Below are positions 26,605 through 34,072 of a stretch of 64,000 nt of DNA, in pieces. The DNA is from CAZAFC01 sp964484675 (GTDB taxonomy: Bacteria > Patescibacteriota > Saccharimonadia > Saccharimonadales > UBA4665): assembly GCA_964484675.1 (NCBI GenBank), contig CAZAFC010000002.1, positions 1-64,000 on the forward strand, in the 5' to 3' direction. The position numbers and the translations under genes were made by a program. Below the pieces are notes generated by a model, which worked only from the letters and a program-made list of their open reading frames with translations, was not told the origin of the DNA and ran no database searches. Every line of letters begins with the position of its first letter. The stretch's first letter is position 1.

Positions 26605-26826
26605 ATGGCGAAAAAACAAACCAAAAAACGAACAACCAGCACGCCGCCGATGGGCATTGGCCAGTTGTTCGTGTATATCTTGCTGGCGATTATCGGCTTT
26701 TGGCTGGTAGGGCTGATTCTGGACGTAGCCAAATGGGTGATGGAAGTCGCGCTGTTTGTGGGCTTGCTTGTGGTCATCGTGTGGCTCATTAGTCAATATT
26801 TGAGGAGCAATCAGCCGAAGCGCTAA
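26605..26826 (+). CDS. Small membrane protein, 73 aa
   Basis: A lysine-rich N-terminus (KKQTKKRTT) followed by two hydrophobic helices (residues ~19-41 and ~46-63) and a basic end. AAGGATGG lies about 6 nt before the ATG. It may share the transcript of the upstream MFS gene, 50 bp away. No family recognised. Confidence 0.65.
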   Translation: MAKKQTKKRTTSTPPMGIGQLFVYILLAIIGFWLVGLILDVAKWVMEVALFVGLLVVIVWLISQYLRSNQPKR

Positions 26827-26980
26827 CTATTTCGGCGGCATTTGGCTGATTCTTTTGACCGCAGCATGTCTGCGGCAGTGAGGCAATTTCTCCTCGTTGC
26901 CGGCACCTTTGGCGTAAGCAACTGAGATCAGAACAACCCAGTGTCAAAACCCCAGGCGCGGCAAGCAGGCAAGCGGCGAA

Positions 26981-27655
26981 TCACTCTTCTTCATCCGGCA
27001 CAGCCGCGAGGCCAAGGGAAGGCCACTGCCAAAATGCGCCAAAAGCGGAACGCATGTCGGCCATCTGTGCCCAGACGGCGTTGCGAAGTGTAGGCGCCAA
27101 GGCAAGCTGCATGCAGCATGTGAGCACCAGCAGGCCGTCCTGCACGGCCACGTGCTGCGCGCTTGCGCCCAGCGCCCAATACGCAGCGCCCATCAACACC
27201 GGCGGCAGCCCGTACCATATTTCTCGAGTGAAAAGGTGCGGCTTTTTGCCAGCCACAAGATCGCTCAACACGCCGCCGCCCGAAGCGGTCAGCGCGGCGC
27301 AGCCTATCACCCCCGGCAAGTCCACATGCGCGGCGACTGCCGCATGCGCGCCGGAGCACGCAAACGCCGCCATACCGATTGCATCAAGCACCAGCAAATA
27401 GCCCTGCAAAAGCCTCAAGTACGGCCGCAGTAGCACTGCCAGCGCCGCGCCCGCCAGCACGAGCAGCACATATAGATTGTTCGACAAGTACGCCGGCGAC
27501 GTGTGCAGCAGAAACGTGCGGATCGTGCCACCGCCCAGAGCTGGCAAAAAAGCGCACACCACAATACCCCAGGCATTGAAGCGCCGCTCGATTGCATTGT
27601 GCGCGCCCAAAAAGGCAAACGCGAACACACCCGTCAAGTCAAATAGATGTAGCAC
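26981..27655 (-). CDS. TRIC/UPF0126-family membrane protein
   Basis: The 224-residue protein has about six membrane segments in two related halves, the bacterial TRIC (UPF0126/YicG) pattern: HLFDLTGVFAFAFLGAHNAI, GGGTIRTFLL and ASGGGVLSDLVAGKKPHLF. The family forms trimeric cation (K+) channels. I choose GTG at 27655 because TATACT (27662-27667) ends exactly 6 nt before it and the protein then begins as other TRIC proteins do. A GTG at 27670 would overlap the promoter. The message is predicted to be leaderless. Confidence 0.88.
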   Translation of the reverse strand: MLHLFDLTGVFAFAFLGAHNAIERRFNAWGIVVCAFLPALGGGTIRTFLLHTSPAYLSNNLYVLLVLAGAALAVLLRPYLRLLQGYLLVLDAIGMAAFACSGAHAAVAAHVDLPGVIGCAALTASGGGVLSDLVAGKKPHLFTREIWYGLPPVLMGAAYWALGASAQHVAVQDGLLVLTCCMQLALAPTLRNAVWAQMADMRSAFGAFWQWPSLGLAAVPDEEE

Positions 27656-27729
27656 TGAGCTAGTATACACGCCACATGTGTCGAGCCAAAGCTTCGCAAC
27701 GATTTTCGAAAACCATGAGCGGTATAGTA

Positions 27730-27758
27730 TTGTAATAATTGCCTGATTATGCTATTAT
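27730..27758 (+). promoter_or_regulatory. Promoter of the 27913 gene
   Basis: TTGTAA (27730-27735), 17-nt spacer and TATTAT (27753-27758). The leader is about 150 nt. Confidence 0.6.
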
Positions 27759-27912
27759 ATGCGAGCATTCTCAACGTAGTTGATACGAGTGCCGCTCCTT
27801 ATTGCTTGGCTATTGGAGAGCTGTGCATGGATGGTCCATCGCGATCCATCCTCGTCCAGTGCCCGTTGCCGCCTGCGGAAGCGTCCCGTTGTTCAGTAGA
27901 AGAAGGTGACCC

Positions 27913-28368
27913 ATGAGTCAGATCTGTACGGTGCTCGTTCCCGACTGGGATCGCACCAAAAAGATGAGTGCCATAGCCGCCGCGCGGCGTCGCTTGCGGG
28001 AGTACTTTTCCGAGTTTCACGGCCACGAGCTGGTGTTCAGTGCCGACTTCAAGCGTGACGTCATCAAGCTGCCCGGCCAGGTCAAGACCTTGCCGAGAGA
28101 GTTGCGCAAAGTCACTATGTGCAACTACCGGATCATCAAGATCCAGAAGCCCGACCCCGACTTGGCCGACGGAACCTACCGGCGCGGGCCAATTACGCTC
28201 CGCGTCAAGACCATTTACCGGTCCGGGCAGTTCCAGCAGATTGTCATCGCGACCAGCGAGAACGCCTCCCTCGGCGAACTCAACGCCTGCTTCGACCGGT
28301 TCACCGGCAAGAAGCGCATGTACCTGCAGCGACGCTTGATCTGCCACGGCGCCGAACAAGTGGCATAA
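27913..28368 (+). CDS. Unknown protein of the C/G-ending codon set, 151 aa
   Basis: I do not recognise this basic, soluble protein. AGAAGG lies about 6 nt before the ATG. It has an N-terminal Lys/Arg-rich helix (KKMSAIAAARRRLREYF) then probable strands, with paired Cys at the MCNYR and ACFDR positions. Codon use is strongly C/G-ending. A long leader from a clear promoter and two tandem hairpins after the stop match the Ter-type set. RNA or nucleotide binding is possible but unproven. Confidence 0.65.
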   Translation: MSQICTVLVPDWDRTKKMSAIAAARRRLREYFSEFHGHELVFSADFKRDVIKLPGQVKTLPRELRKVTMCNYRIIKIQKPDPDLADGTYRRGPITLRVKTIYRSGQFQQIVIATSENASLGELNACFDRFTGKKRMYLQRRLICHGAEQVA

Positions 28369-28407
28369 CTGCTCGCCGGCCCGCACGCCAAGCAAAACGG
28401 AGCGCAC

Positions 28408-28502
28408 GCCGGACGGACGAGACAACACAAGAATCGCGTGAGCGTTTCATCTCGTCCTTCCGGCAGCTTCCTAAACGCAAAACTATTTTTGCATTTAGGA
28501 AG
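28408..28502 (+). terminator. Two tandem 3' stem-loops
   Basis: First: 28408-28422 with 28450-28464, 14 of 15 paired. Second: 28467-28481 with 28488-28502 (CTTCCTAAACGCAAA against its near complement), 14 of 15 paired. They lie 40-135 nt after the stop of the 27913 gene. Confidence 0.6.
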
Positions 28503-28545
28503 CTTAGCCGCACGCATGCGCACTCGATTTCAGACATGCTTATAC

Positions 28546-28574
28546 TTGAAAATATAATCATAATGTAGTATAAA
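28546..28574 (+). promoter_or_regulatory. Promoter of the 28638 gene
   Basis: TTGAAA (28546-28551), 17-nt AT-rich spacer and TATAAA (28569-28574). Confidence 0.65.
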
Positions 28575-28637
28575 TATAGATTGCTCTGGGGACTTCCCAC
28601 TGCATGTTCAAGTAGGCACTTTTTCAAATCTGGAGGC

Positions 28638-29525
28638 ATGGTGACCACCAACTTCGCCGACTACCATCTGAGCGACATTCGCGACGATCCGACAACGCTC
28701 GTTCGCATGTGCGACGGCATCTTGCCAGAGATCGCCAGTTGCACCGGCTTCCCGCACCTGCAGGCGCTGCTGGAGCGGCCGACCTTCGCGCTCATCCAGC
28801 AGCTGGTCGCCCACGCCGCCCCGAACAAGCTCCTGCGCACGAACGACAACGTCAGCGGCGTCGACCAGGAGACCCTGCTCAGCTGGGTACTCGCATCGGG
28901 CGCCATGGAGCCGCTCAACCGGAACTTCTACTCCCCGCACATCGCGGTTCCCGAGACGTTCGGCGTCAGCATGTTCAACGCCGGCACCGCGAACTGGATC
29001 CTGCGGCGGCTGTTCCTGGGCCTGCGAGTCGACGCCAACACCCCGATGCTCATCGTCGGCGGTGGACGAGTCATGGGGCCCGCCGAACACCAGACCGTGC
29101 GGACCTACTACCGTACGCACGGCACGTACCCGACCGAGGCCGCGTTCCTGAACAAGTTCGTCATGCCCACGCTGCGTACATTCGGCTTCGGCAAGGCCAA
29201 GCTCCTCCTCCTGGACACCACGGACGGCGATGTGCTCTGGGACGAGGTCTTCGAGCACCACTCGCAGTATCTGCGCGGCACGATCAGGCTCATCGGCAAC
29301 GCGCCGAACACCGTGCAGGCCGCTGCCCAGCTCCGCGGAGCTGCACGGCGCGCCGATCCGTCGTTCGACAAGTACGGCGACCAGCTCTTCATGGAGTGCG
29401 ACCCATTCCCGATCGGGCGCAACGGCGACGAGCTGCCGGCGCAGTACCAGGGGGCCCTGTCGGCCATCGGCCAGATTCTGCGGCTGTACCTGATGCTGGC
29501 GCACGAAGCCGAAGACATCCGGTAG
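28638..29525 (+). CDS. Unknown 295-aa protein of the Ter-type set
   Basis: A soluble alpha/beta protein that I do not recognise. Segments such as ANTPMLIVGGGRVMGPAE, KAKLLLLDTTDGDVLWDEVF and GTIRLIGNAPNTVQAAAQ suggest a core of parallel strands. The ATG at 28638 is used, but GGAGG is only 1 nt away, so GTG 28641 may be the true start. Its length and C/G-ending codons match TelA and TerD genes. It has its own promoter and 14-bp 3' hairpin and lies between other members of the set. Confidence 0.7.
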   Translation: MVTTNFADYHLSDIRDDPTTLVRMCDGILPEIASCTGFPHLQALLERPTFALIQQLVAHAAPNKLLRTNDNVSGVDQETLLSWVLASGAMEPLNRNFYSPHIAVPETFGVSMFNAGTANWILRRLFLGLRVDANTPMLIVGGGRVMGPAEHQTVRTYYRTHGTYPTEAAFLNKFVMPTLRTFGFGKAKLLLLDTTDGDVLWDEVFEHHSQYLRGTIRLIGNAPNTVQAAAQLRGAARRADPSFDKYGDQLFMECDPFPIGRNGDELPAQYQGALSAIGQILRLYLMLAHEAEDIR

Positions 29526-29545
29526 CGGGGCACGAGACGAGATCC

Positions 29546-29583
29546 GGCGCGGAAACGTCAGCAACTTCGGACGTTTCCGCGCC
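29546..29583 (+). terminator. 3' stem-loop
   Basis: A perfect 14-bp stem (29546-29559 with 29570-29583; GGCGCGGAAACGTC with its complement), 20 nt after the stop. No T tract. Confidence 0.65.
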
Positions 29584-29691
29584 CATCTCCCTTAAAATCC
29601 CCCAAAAAAGTCGCCTACTTGAACACCCACCTTATCCAATACGAATCTCATAAAATATCCCGGCTCATGCCCTTGTGTCAGTCGCATAGAG

Positions 29692-29720
29692 TTGATAATA
29701 TTGCATAATGATTGTATAAT
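29692..29720 (+). promoter_or_regulatory. Promoter of the 29931 gene
   Basis: TTGATA (29692-29697), 17-nt spacer and perfect TATAAT (29715-29720). It predicts a ~200-nt leader with a purine-rich/pyrimidine-rich hairpin around 29777-29830. Confidence 0.75.
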
Positions 29721-29930
29721 TACACCATCCTCGCTCGAGCAACTGTGAGCGCGAGTACTTTGAGAGCAAGAGACAAACGAGGGGAGGAATCAGGCTACTC
29801 GCACGGCGAGTCGCCCGTTTCCTCCTCTTGTTGTGTTGACGGAAGACACTTCACTCGCACATGCGAGAACAGGCAGGAGCCGCGCCATCGTCCGCACGTC
29901 CGCGTACCGTCCAAGAGAAAGAGGCACGTC

Positions 29931-30404
29931 ATGAACGACGCAAGAAGTGACTTCACCGACGAGACGCCCGACGCAACCGAGTTCGAGTTCACCCCCGAAG
30001 AGGTGGCGACAATCGAACGATTCATCATTGCGCTCAACAGCACCGCGCTCCGCTCGGCGATCATCGCTCGCGTCGATCGGCTCCACGGCAGCTCCAAGGC
30101 CCAGCGGCGCATGGTCCGGAAAGCCATCAAGCGCGTCAACGATACGAGTGGCTACTCTGGCGATAGCAATGACATCAACCCAGTAGAAGCTCCACGCTGC
30201 ATCATCAACATGGCGCCGACGTTCGCGCTGCTCGTCCACTTCGCGCGTCCGGCGCCTTCATTCGATCGAACACTCGACCCGATGGAAGTGCAGGCGTACA
30301 AGCTGCCCGAGGACTTCATCCCAAGTTCCGCGCTGCAGAAGTGCCTCAACATGTACCACCAGATTGCACGCCAGATGACAGCTCCGGACAGCAACAGCGA
30401 CTGA
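29931..30404 (+). CDS. Unknown 157-aa protein, hammerhead downstream
   Basis: I do not recognise this soluble protein. An acidic disordered start (residues ~1-22) precedes helices, including a basic one (SSKAQRRMVRKAIKRV). The ATG at 29931 follows AGAGG by 7 nt and about 200 nt of structured leader. The unit also carries a hammerhead ribozyme motif about 235 nt after its stop. Codons are C/G-ending. It is the most heavily regulated-looking unit in the window. Function unknown. Confidence 0.68.
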   Translation: MNDARSDFTDETPDATEFEFTPEEVATIERFIIALNSTALRSAIIARVDRLHGSSKAQRRMVRKAIKRVNDTSGYSGDSNDINPVEAPRCIINMAPTFALLVHFARPAPSFDRTLDPMEVQAYKLPEDFIPSSALQKCLNMYHQIARQMTAPDSNSD

Positions 30405-30639
30405 CCCAGCGCAAGCTGATCTGGTCCATCCACGGCGCAAAGCCAAATCCGTCAGCATACTCGGCCGAGACGCGGCACGCTACTACAGGTGCTGCGCCTC
30501 GGCCGCGCGCATATGTTCCATGTCCAGGAGAGTCGCATTGACACGCAGGTACGCCGACATCGACGGAAACTCACTCACGACGCACGTGCAGCGGACATTT
30601 CAAATCCCGCATTCCAAAAACACCGTCTCGCTCTCAAAA

Positions 30640-30690
30640 ACCTTCCACGAATGTGCGTTCGTGCTGACGAGTCCAAAAGGACGAAAAGGT
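30640..30690 (+). ncRNA. Hammerhead ribozyme motif (type III arrangement)
   Basis: All core elements are present in order. Stem III is ACCT (30640-30643) with AGGT (30687-30690), followed by U-C with predicted cleavage after C30645. Stem I is CACGAA/TTCGTG (30646-30651, 30658-30663) with loop TGTGCG. Then come CTGACGA (30664-30670, fits CUGANGA), stem II GTCC-AAAA-GGAC (30671-30682) and GAAA (30683-30686). This matches the hammerhead consensus exactly. It lies 3' of the 29931 gene on the same strand. A second copy with identical stem-loop I is at 63259-63313. Activity is untested. Confidence 0.85.
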
Positions 30691-30699
30691 ATAACACTA

Positions 30700-30727
30700 A
30701 AATCGCCTCCGAATGTGGAGGCGATTT
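30700..30727 (+). terminator. Stem-loop directly after the hammerhead
   Basis: A perfect 11-bp stem, AAATCGCCTCC (30700-30710) with GGAGGCGATTT (30717-30727), six-base loop. It starts 10 nt after the ribozyme motif. Confidence 0.65.
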
Positions 30728-30747
30728 GTATAACGAATTGTGGGGGT

Positions 30748-30805
30748 GGGGCGGTGCATACGAGTTTTTGGCCGCTGATAAACAGCAACTCGTACGCACC
30801 GCCCC
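30748..30805. terminator. 19-bp stem-loop between convergent genes
   Basis: GGGGCGGTGCATACGAGTT (30748-30766) pairs at 18 of 19 positions with 30787-30805. A further GAAGTAG/CTACTTC hairpin (30812-30840) follows. The cluster fills the space between the 3' ends of the 29931 and 31356 genes and may serve both. Confidence 0.6.
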
Positions 30806-30900
30806 GGCGGGGAAGTAGCTCAGCACCAAGAAACTACTTCACCCATTCAGTTGGCTCGGGGCGCAAACGCCAGAAAGCGTCAGCGCAAGCCGCCGGCAGG

Positions 30901-31356
30901 TCAGGCCGCGAGGGCGTTGTGCCAGGGTTCGACCTCACGCCGCGCGGCGTTCACGTCGGCCAGCTGGCTGAGGCGGAAGACGGCGATCTGGTCGGCCTTG
31001 GGGTGCTGGTTGTCCAGGCGATCCGCGAACGCGGCGTCGACGTTGTCGCCGTCCGGGGTCACGAAGACCATCATGTCGTCGCCCAGCTGGTGCCTCAGCA
31101 GCTCTGTGGTGCGGTCCTGGTCGCCGGCGAGCGTGGTGTAGATCACCATCAGGTCGGGGCCGTCGGTGAGCTTGGCGCGCTTCAGCGCGGCCTCGGTCAC
31201 GTCCTCGACGTTCGCGCCGTCGTACTCGAAGGTCTCCGGCCGGTTGTCGCTGTCGAAAGCGAGGAAGGCGTCGTTGACCATCTGCTCGAAGGCCGCGCGC
31301 TGGTCCGGGTCCATATCACTCAGAACGTACAGGGACAGATTCGCCCTACCGGACAT
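30901..31356 (-). CDS. Unknown acidic protein of the Ter-type set, 151 aa
   Basis: I do not recognise this strongly acidic soluble protein. The start at 31356 follows AGAGG by 7 nt; an in-frame ATG at 31407 lies near the promoter and has no site. DLMVIYTTLAGDQD and MMVFVTPDGDNVD look like strands with exposed acidic turns, so metal binding is conceivable. It is a single-gene unit with a good promoter, C/G-ending codons and 3' hairpins, next to the phosphoribosyltransferase operon. It does not show the TerB pattern. Confidence 0.66.
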   Translation of the reverse strand: MSGRANLSLYVLSDMDPDQRAAFEQMVNDAFLAFDSDNRPETFEYDGANVEDVTEAALKRAKLTDGPDLMVIYTTLAGDQDRTTELLRHQLGDDMMVFVTPDGDNVDAAFADRLDNQHPKADQIAVFRLSQLADVNAARREVEPWHNALAA

Positions 31357-31423
31357 GAATGTGCCTCTCTGATTGTGTTTACGCGTGAGCGCAAACGGCA
31401 GTGCCACTGTTCGTGACCAAGTT

Positions 31424-31452
31424 ACTATATACTGACCTTTCCCTTAGGTCAA
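31424..31452 (-). promoter_or_regulatory. Promoter of the 31356 gene
   Basis: Minus strand: TTGACC (31447-31452), 17-nt spacer and TATAGT (31424-31429). Confidence 0.65.
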
Positions 31453-31491
31453 CAAAAGCCTTCGCCAAAAAGAACACCGCAAAAGCAAACA

Positions 31492-32268
31492 TTAAGCAGC
31501 TTGGTCGGCCTGCATAAAAGTCAGCAGTTGGCCAAAAACTTCGCGAGGCGACTCGCGGCAAAAATACTCAAGATCTTCGAGAGAAGACGACAGAACGTAC
31601 TTGCAGATCCGCGCATTTATGACAAAAGAGGGCTGGCGCATGAGCGCAAGAATGTCCGACAAAGACGCAACAGCTGTGGCATTGATGCGCGCCTCCAGCG
31701 CCGGGTGCTCCGGCCCATGCTCAACCTGCAAAATATACCCAAAATACACCGCGTCCGCCCCTACGCCGGCGAGCAACTGTCGAACGGCTTTTTCGTGAGA
31801 ACCGGTAACATGGATGTCATCGAGGACAATCACGCTTTGTCGCCGAAAGTCCACATCCCCAGGCACCGAAAGGCCCATACGGCTCATCGCATCCGCTCGT
31901 TTGTGCGGCGGCATTTGCGCGTAATCTCCTTTGGTCAGATGCTGCCGATGTATGTGAAACGGGACAAACGCGGTGGCGCTGCCCTGGAGACGTGCGAGCT
32001 GAGAAGCGCGCTGGATACACGGGGCCAGCAACGCGGTGGCAGCAGTGGGAGTCACCTTATAAGCCGACGACGCCACATACACCACATCCCGCTCGAGCAG
32101 CGCCGGGTGGGCAGCCACCATGCGCTCCGCGAGCAGACGGCCATATTGCTGCGCGATAGTGCTGTCGCCATACTTGAAGCGGCTGTACTCGTGCAAGTCG
32201 ACGGCCGGGACGCCCGTGATGCGAGGCTCGACTTCGCTCGAGTCCGGGCCAAGCACTGGCGTCACCAT
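31492..32268 (-). CDS. Phosphoribosyltransferase-like protein (ter-operon type)
   Basis: The 258-residue protein carries the type I PRTase PRPP-binding signature SVIVLDDIHVTGSHEKAV (around residues 147-164), with hydrophobic strand, two Asp, then a Thr-Gly loop. The N-terminal VYVASSAYKVTPTAATALL is the expected pyrophosphate-loop region. PRTases of this kind are reported in Ter stress operons and predicted to help make a nucleoside-like metabolite. It is the last gene of the HAD-PRTase-PRTase operon (32-bp gap). Codon use is ordinary for the chromosome, unlike its Ter-type neighbours. Confidence 0.82.
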   Translation of the reverse strand: MVTPVLGPDSSEVEPRITGVPAVDLHEYSRFKYGDSTIAQQYGRLLAERMVAAHPALLERDVVYVASSAYKVTPTAATALLAPCIQRASQLARLQGSATAFVPFHIHRQHLTKGDYAQMPPHKRADAMSRMGLSVPGDVDFRRQSVIVLDDIHVTGSHEKAVRQLLAGVGADAVYFGYILQVEHGPEHPALEARINATAVASLSDILALMRQPSFVINARICKYVLSSSLEDLEYFCRESPREVFGQLLTFMQADQAA

Positions 32269-32300
32269 GGCAAGGCTCAGCCGGAAGGTTGAAATTCCTA

Positions 32301-33158
32301 TTATAGCCCCCGTGCTGCCGCAACGTCAGCAAGCACGCCGTAGCCGCTTTTGTATTGCGCGACGAAATCCGGACCCGTATCAATGGTGCCGCGAAGCATC
32401 ACTTCCACGATGGAGAGGGGAGCTTTCTCGGCAAAGGTCCGCAGCGTCGCTGGTTCGCCGGCCAGCAGCAGTTTGAGTGTGCGAATGTTCAGATCGAGGT
32501 CGTCATGCTCGGCAAGGCGGCTGACAGCTGAGGCGTCTTTGACTGCCGTGGTGTTGAGGTCGTTCTCGATCCGGGGATTTGCCGCAGCTTGGTCGGCGTT
32601 GAAGGCGGCGATGTATCCCAAAGTCAGCGTGAGCGGCCGCGCAGGCTCCACAATATGCACCATGCGCCGCTCAGCCGCGCCCGTTATGCGAATATCGTCG
32701 AGCACAACAGCCGGCACATCGCGAAGCGAGCGGCCTTCGAGCGAAAAGTCAATGCCAGCCAGCTCGCGCTCGCGCGCCGCGCCGGAAGCTGCCGCATAAT
32801 TCGTCGCCGCCACCCTGCTTTTATACACTTGGACGATTCGGCCCGGCTCGCAGCCTCGCTCCACACGTTGCTCGTTGATCTTGCCCACACAATACCGCGA
32901 GAGAAAATAACAAGCTGGCGGAACAGCTTTGTACGCCACCAGGAACTGCGGCGGGGCATCGCCGTACATGGCTTCCGGCAGCTCAACCGCGAGCTGGCAG
33001 GCGAGCTCCGCAGCAAAAGTCCGCGTTGCCGCCCGGCTGCCGTACTTCATGAGACTATAGTTCGACGGATCAAAAGGCGCATGAGACGTTATGTCCACCA
33101 GGAGCTGATTCTCATCGAGAGAAAGCTGATGTGCCGCGATCGTTTCAGGTGCTATCAT
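32301..33158 (-). CDS. Second phosphoribosyltransferase-like protein (ter-operon type)
   Basis: The 285-residue protein is a paralogue or partner of the next gene. The PRPP loop is VPAVVLDDIRITGAAERR (residues ~149-166), with two Asp and TG as in type I PRTases. FLVAYKAVPPACYFLSRY in the first half corresponds to the SSAYKVTPTA segment of the other protein. It starts 9 bp after the HAD stop codon, indicating coupled translation. Two different PRTases in one operon suggest a two-subunit enzyme or two consecutive steps. The substrate is unknown. Confidence 0.82.
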   Translation of the reverse strand: MIAPETIAAHQLSLDENQLLVDITSHAPFDPSNYSLMKYGSRAATRTFAAELACQLAVELPEAMYGDAPPQFLVAYKAVPPACYFLSRYCVGKINEQRVERGCEPGRIVQVYKSRVAATNYAAASGAARERELAGIDFSLEGRSLRDVPAVVLDDIRITGAAERRMVHIVEPARPLTLTLGYIAAFNADQAAANPRIENDLNTTAVKDASAVSRLAEHDDLDLNIRTLKLLLAGEPATLRTFAEKAPLSIVEVMLRGTIDTGPDFVAQYKSGYGVLADVAAARGL

Positions 33159-33167
33159 GTCAATTCG

Positions 33168-33848
33168 CTAAGCGAGTATGTCGCCAATCGTCATGCCAGC
33201 GGTGAGATGAATCGCGCCCATGCCAAGCTGGCGGGCACCCTCGACATCGGCGCGCTGGTTGTCGCCAATGTGCGTGACATGCTCGGCAGACACGCCGGCT
33301 GCGTCAAGCAAAGCACCAAAAATGCGCGGGTGCGGCTTGGCGTAGCCCACCTCATCCGAAAAGACCAGATACGAAAAAGCGTCCAGAATATTGAGCCGCT
33401 TGAGTGTCTGGCGCATTTCGGCACCGCGAATAAAGCCAGTGTTGCTCACCACGGCGAGCTGGTGTTTCATACTGAGTGCGGCCAGGAGCTGCGGCGTGCG
33501 CGGGTCGAGCAACGCCGGAGGATGCTCGGCAAAGAGTTGCGCTTGCCGTTCATAGAAAGTAGCGAGCGTGGCGCGAGACGGCCGAGGCGCGCCAACAGCA
33601 TCCGCGACCATATTTATGCGCTCGCTAAACTGCACATCAGTGCCGCGAACTTCCGCAATCGCATCAGCTTGCCGGTCTTGCGCGCGAACCAGCTGGTCAA
33701 ATGCCGCCGGATCCATCTGAGGAGCGAATTCCGCACCCAGCATGGCGTTCCGCGCATCTTTAAACGTGCGCCCATCATGTCGTATAAGCGTCATCCACAG
33801 ATCAAAACTCACGACTTCAGCACCAGCGGGAATTTTTTGAAAGCTCAT
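33168..33848 (-). CDS. HAD-superfamily phosphatase-like protein
   Basis: The 226-residue protein has HAD motif I FDLWMTL (nucleophile Asp16; the usual second Asp is Trp, as in haloacid dehalogenase-like members), motif II VVSNTG, a central Lys and motif IV HIGDNQRADVEGA. The cap domain lies between. It is the first gene of the operon with two PRTases. In Ter systems a HAD enzyme is expected to dephosphorylate a nucleotide-like intermediate. AGGAG lies 12 nt before the ATG, rather far. Confidence 0.88.
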   Translation of the reverse strand: MSFQKIPAGAEVVSFDLWMTLIRHDGRTFKDARNAMLGAEFAPQMDPAAFDQLVRAQDRQADAIAEVRGTDVQFSERINMVADAVGAPRPSRATLATFYERQAQLFAEHPPALLDPRTPQLLAALSMKHQLAVVSNTGFIRGAEMRQTLKRLNILDAFSYLVFSDEVGYAKPHPRIFGALLDAAGVSAEHVTHIGDNQRADVEGARQLGMGAIHLTAGMTIGDILA

Positions 33849-33940
33849 ACTAATCCGAACTCCTAATTTTCCAAAGAATTGTCAACAATATACATGATAA
33901 CGTTTAGGGGTGTAACAGTGTGAGTCTTGTTGAGGGGTTG

Positions 33941-33979
33941 GGGTGGTCTCTGCGGCTGCAGGAGCTTTAGAGACCACCC
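33941..33979 (-). terminator. 3' stem-loop of the TerC-like gene
   Basis: A perfect 11-bp stem, GGGTGGTCTCT (33941-33951) with AGAGACCACCC (33969-33979), about 95 nt after the gene's stop. No T tract. Confidence 0.55.
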
Positions 33980-34072
33980 GCCCCATCTTCGATCATTGTG
34001 CGCGCGACAAGCGCTCCAGAGGGCAGGGTTGAACCCGCTTGCCTGGACGCTTCCAGCGAGTGAGCCGGAGCT

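Noticed and set aside
30901..31356. TerB assignment for the acidic 151-aa protein
   Set aside because: Size and position fit, but the helical TerB pattern with its conserved acidic metal residues is not visible.
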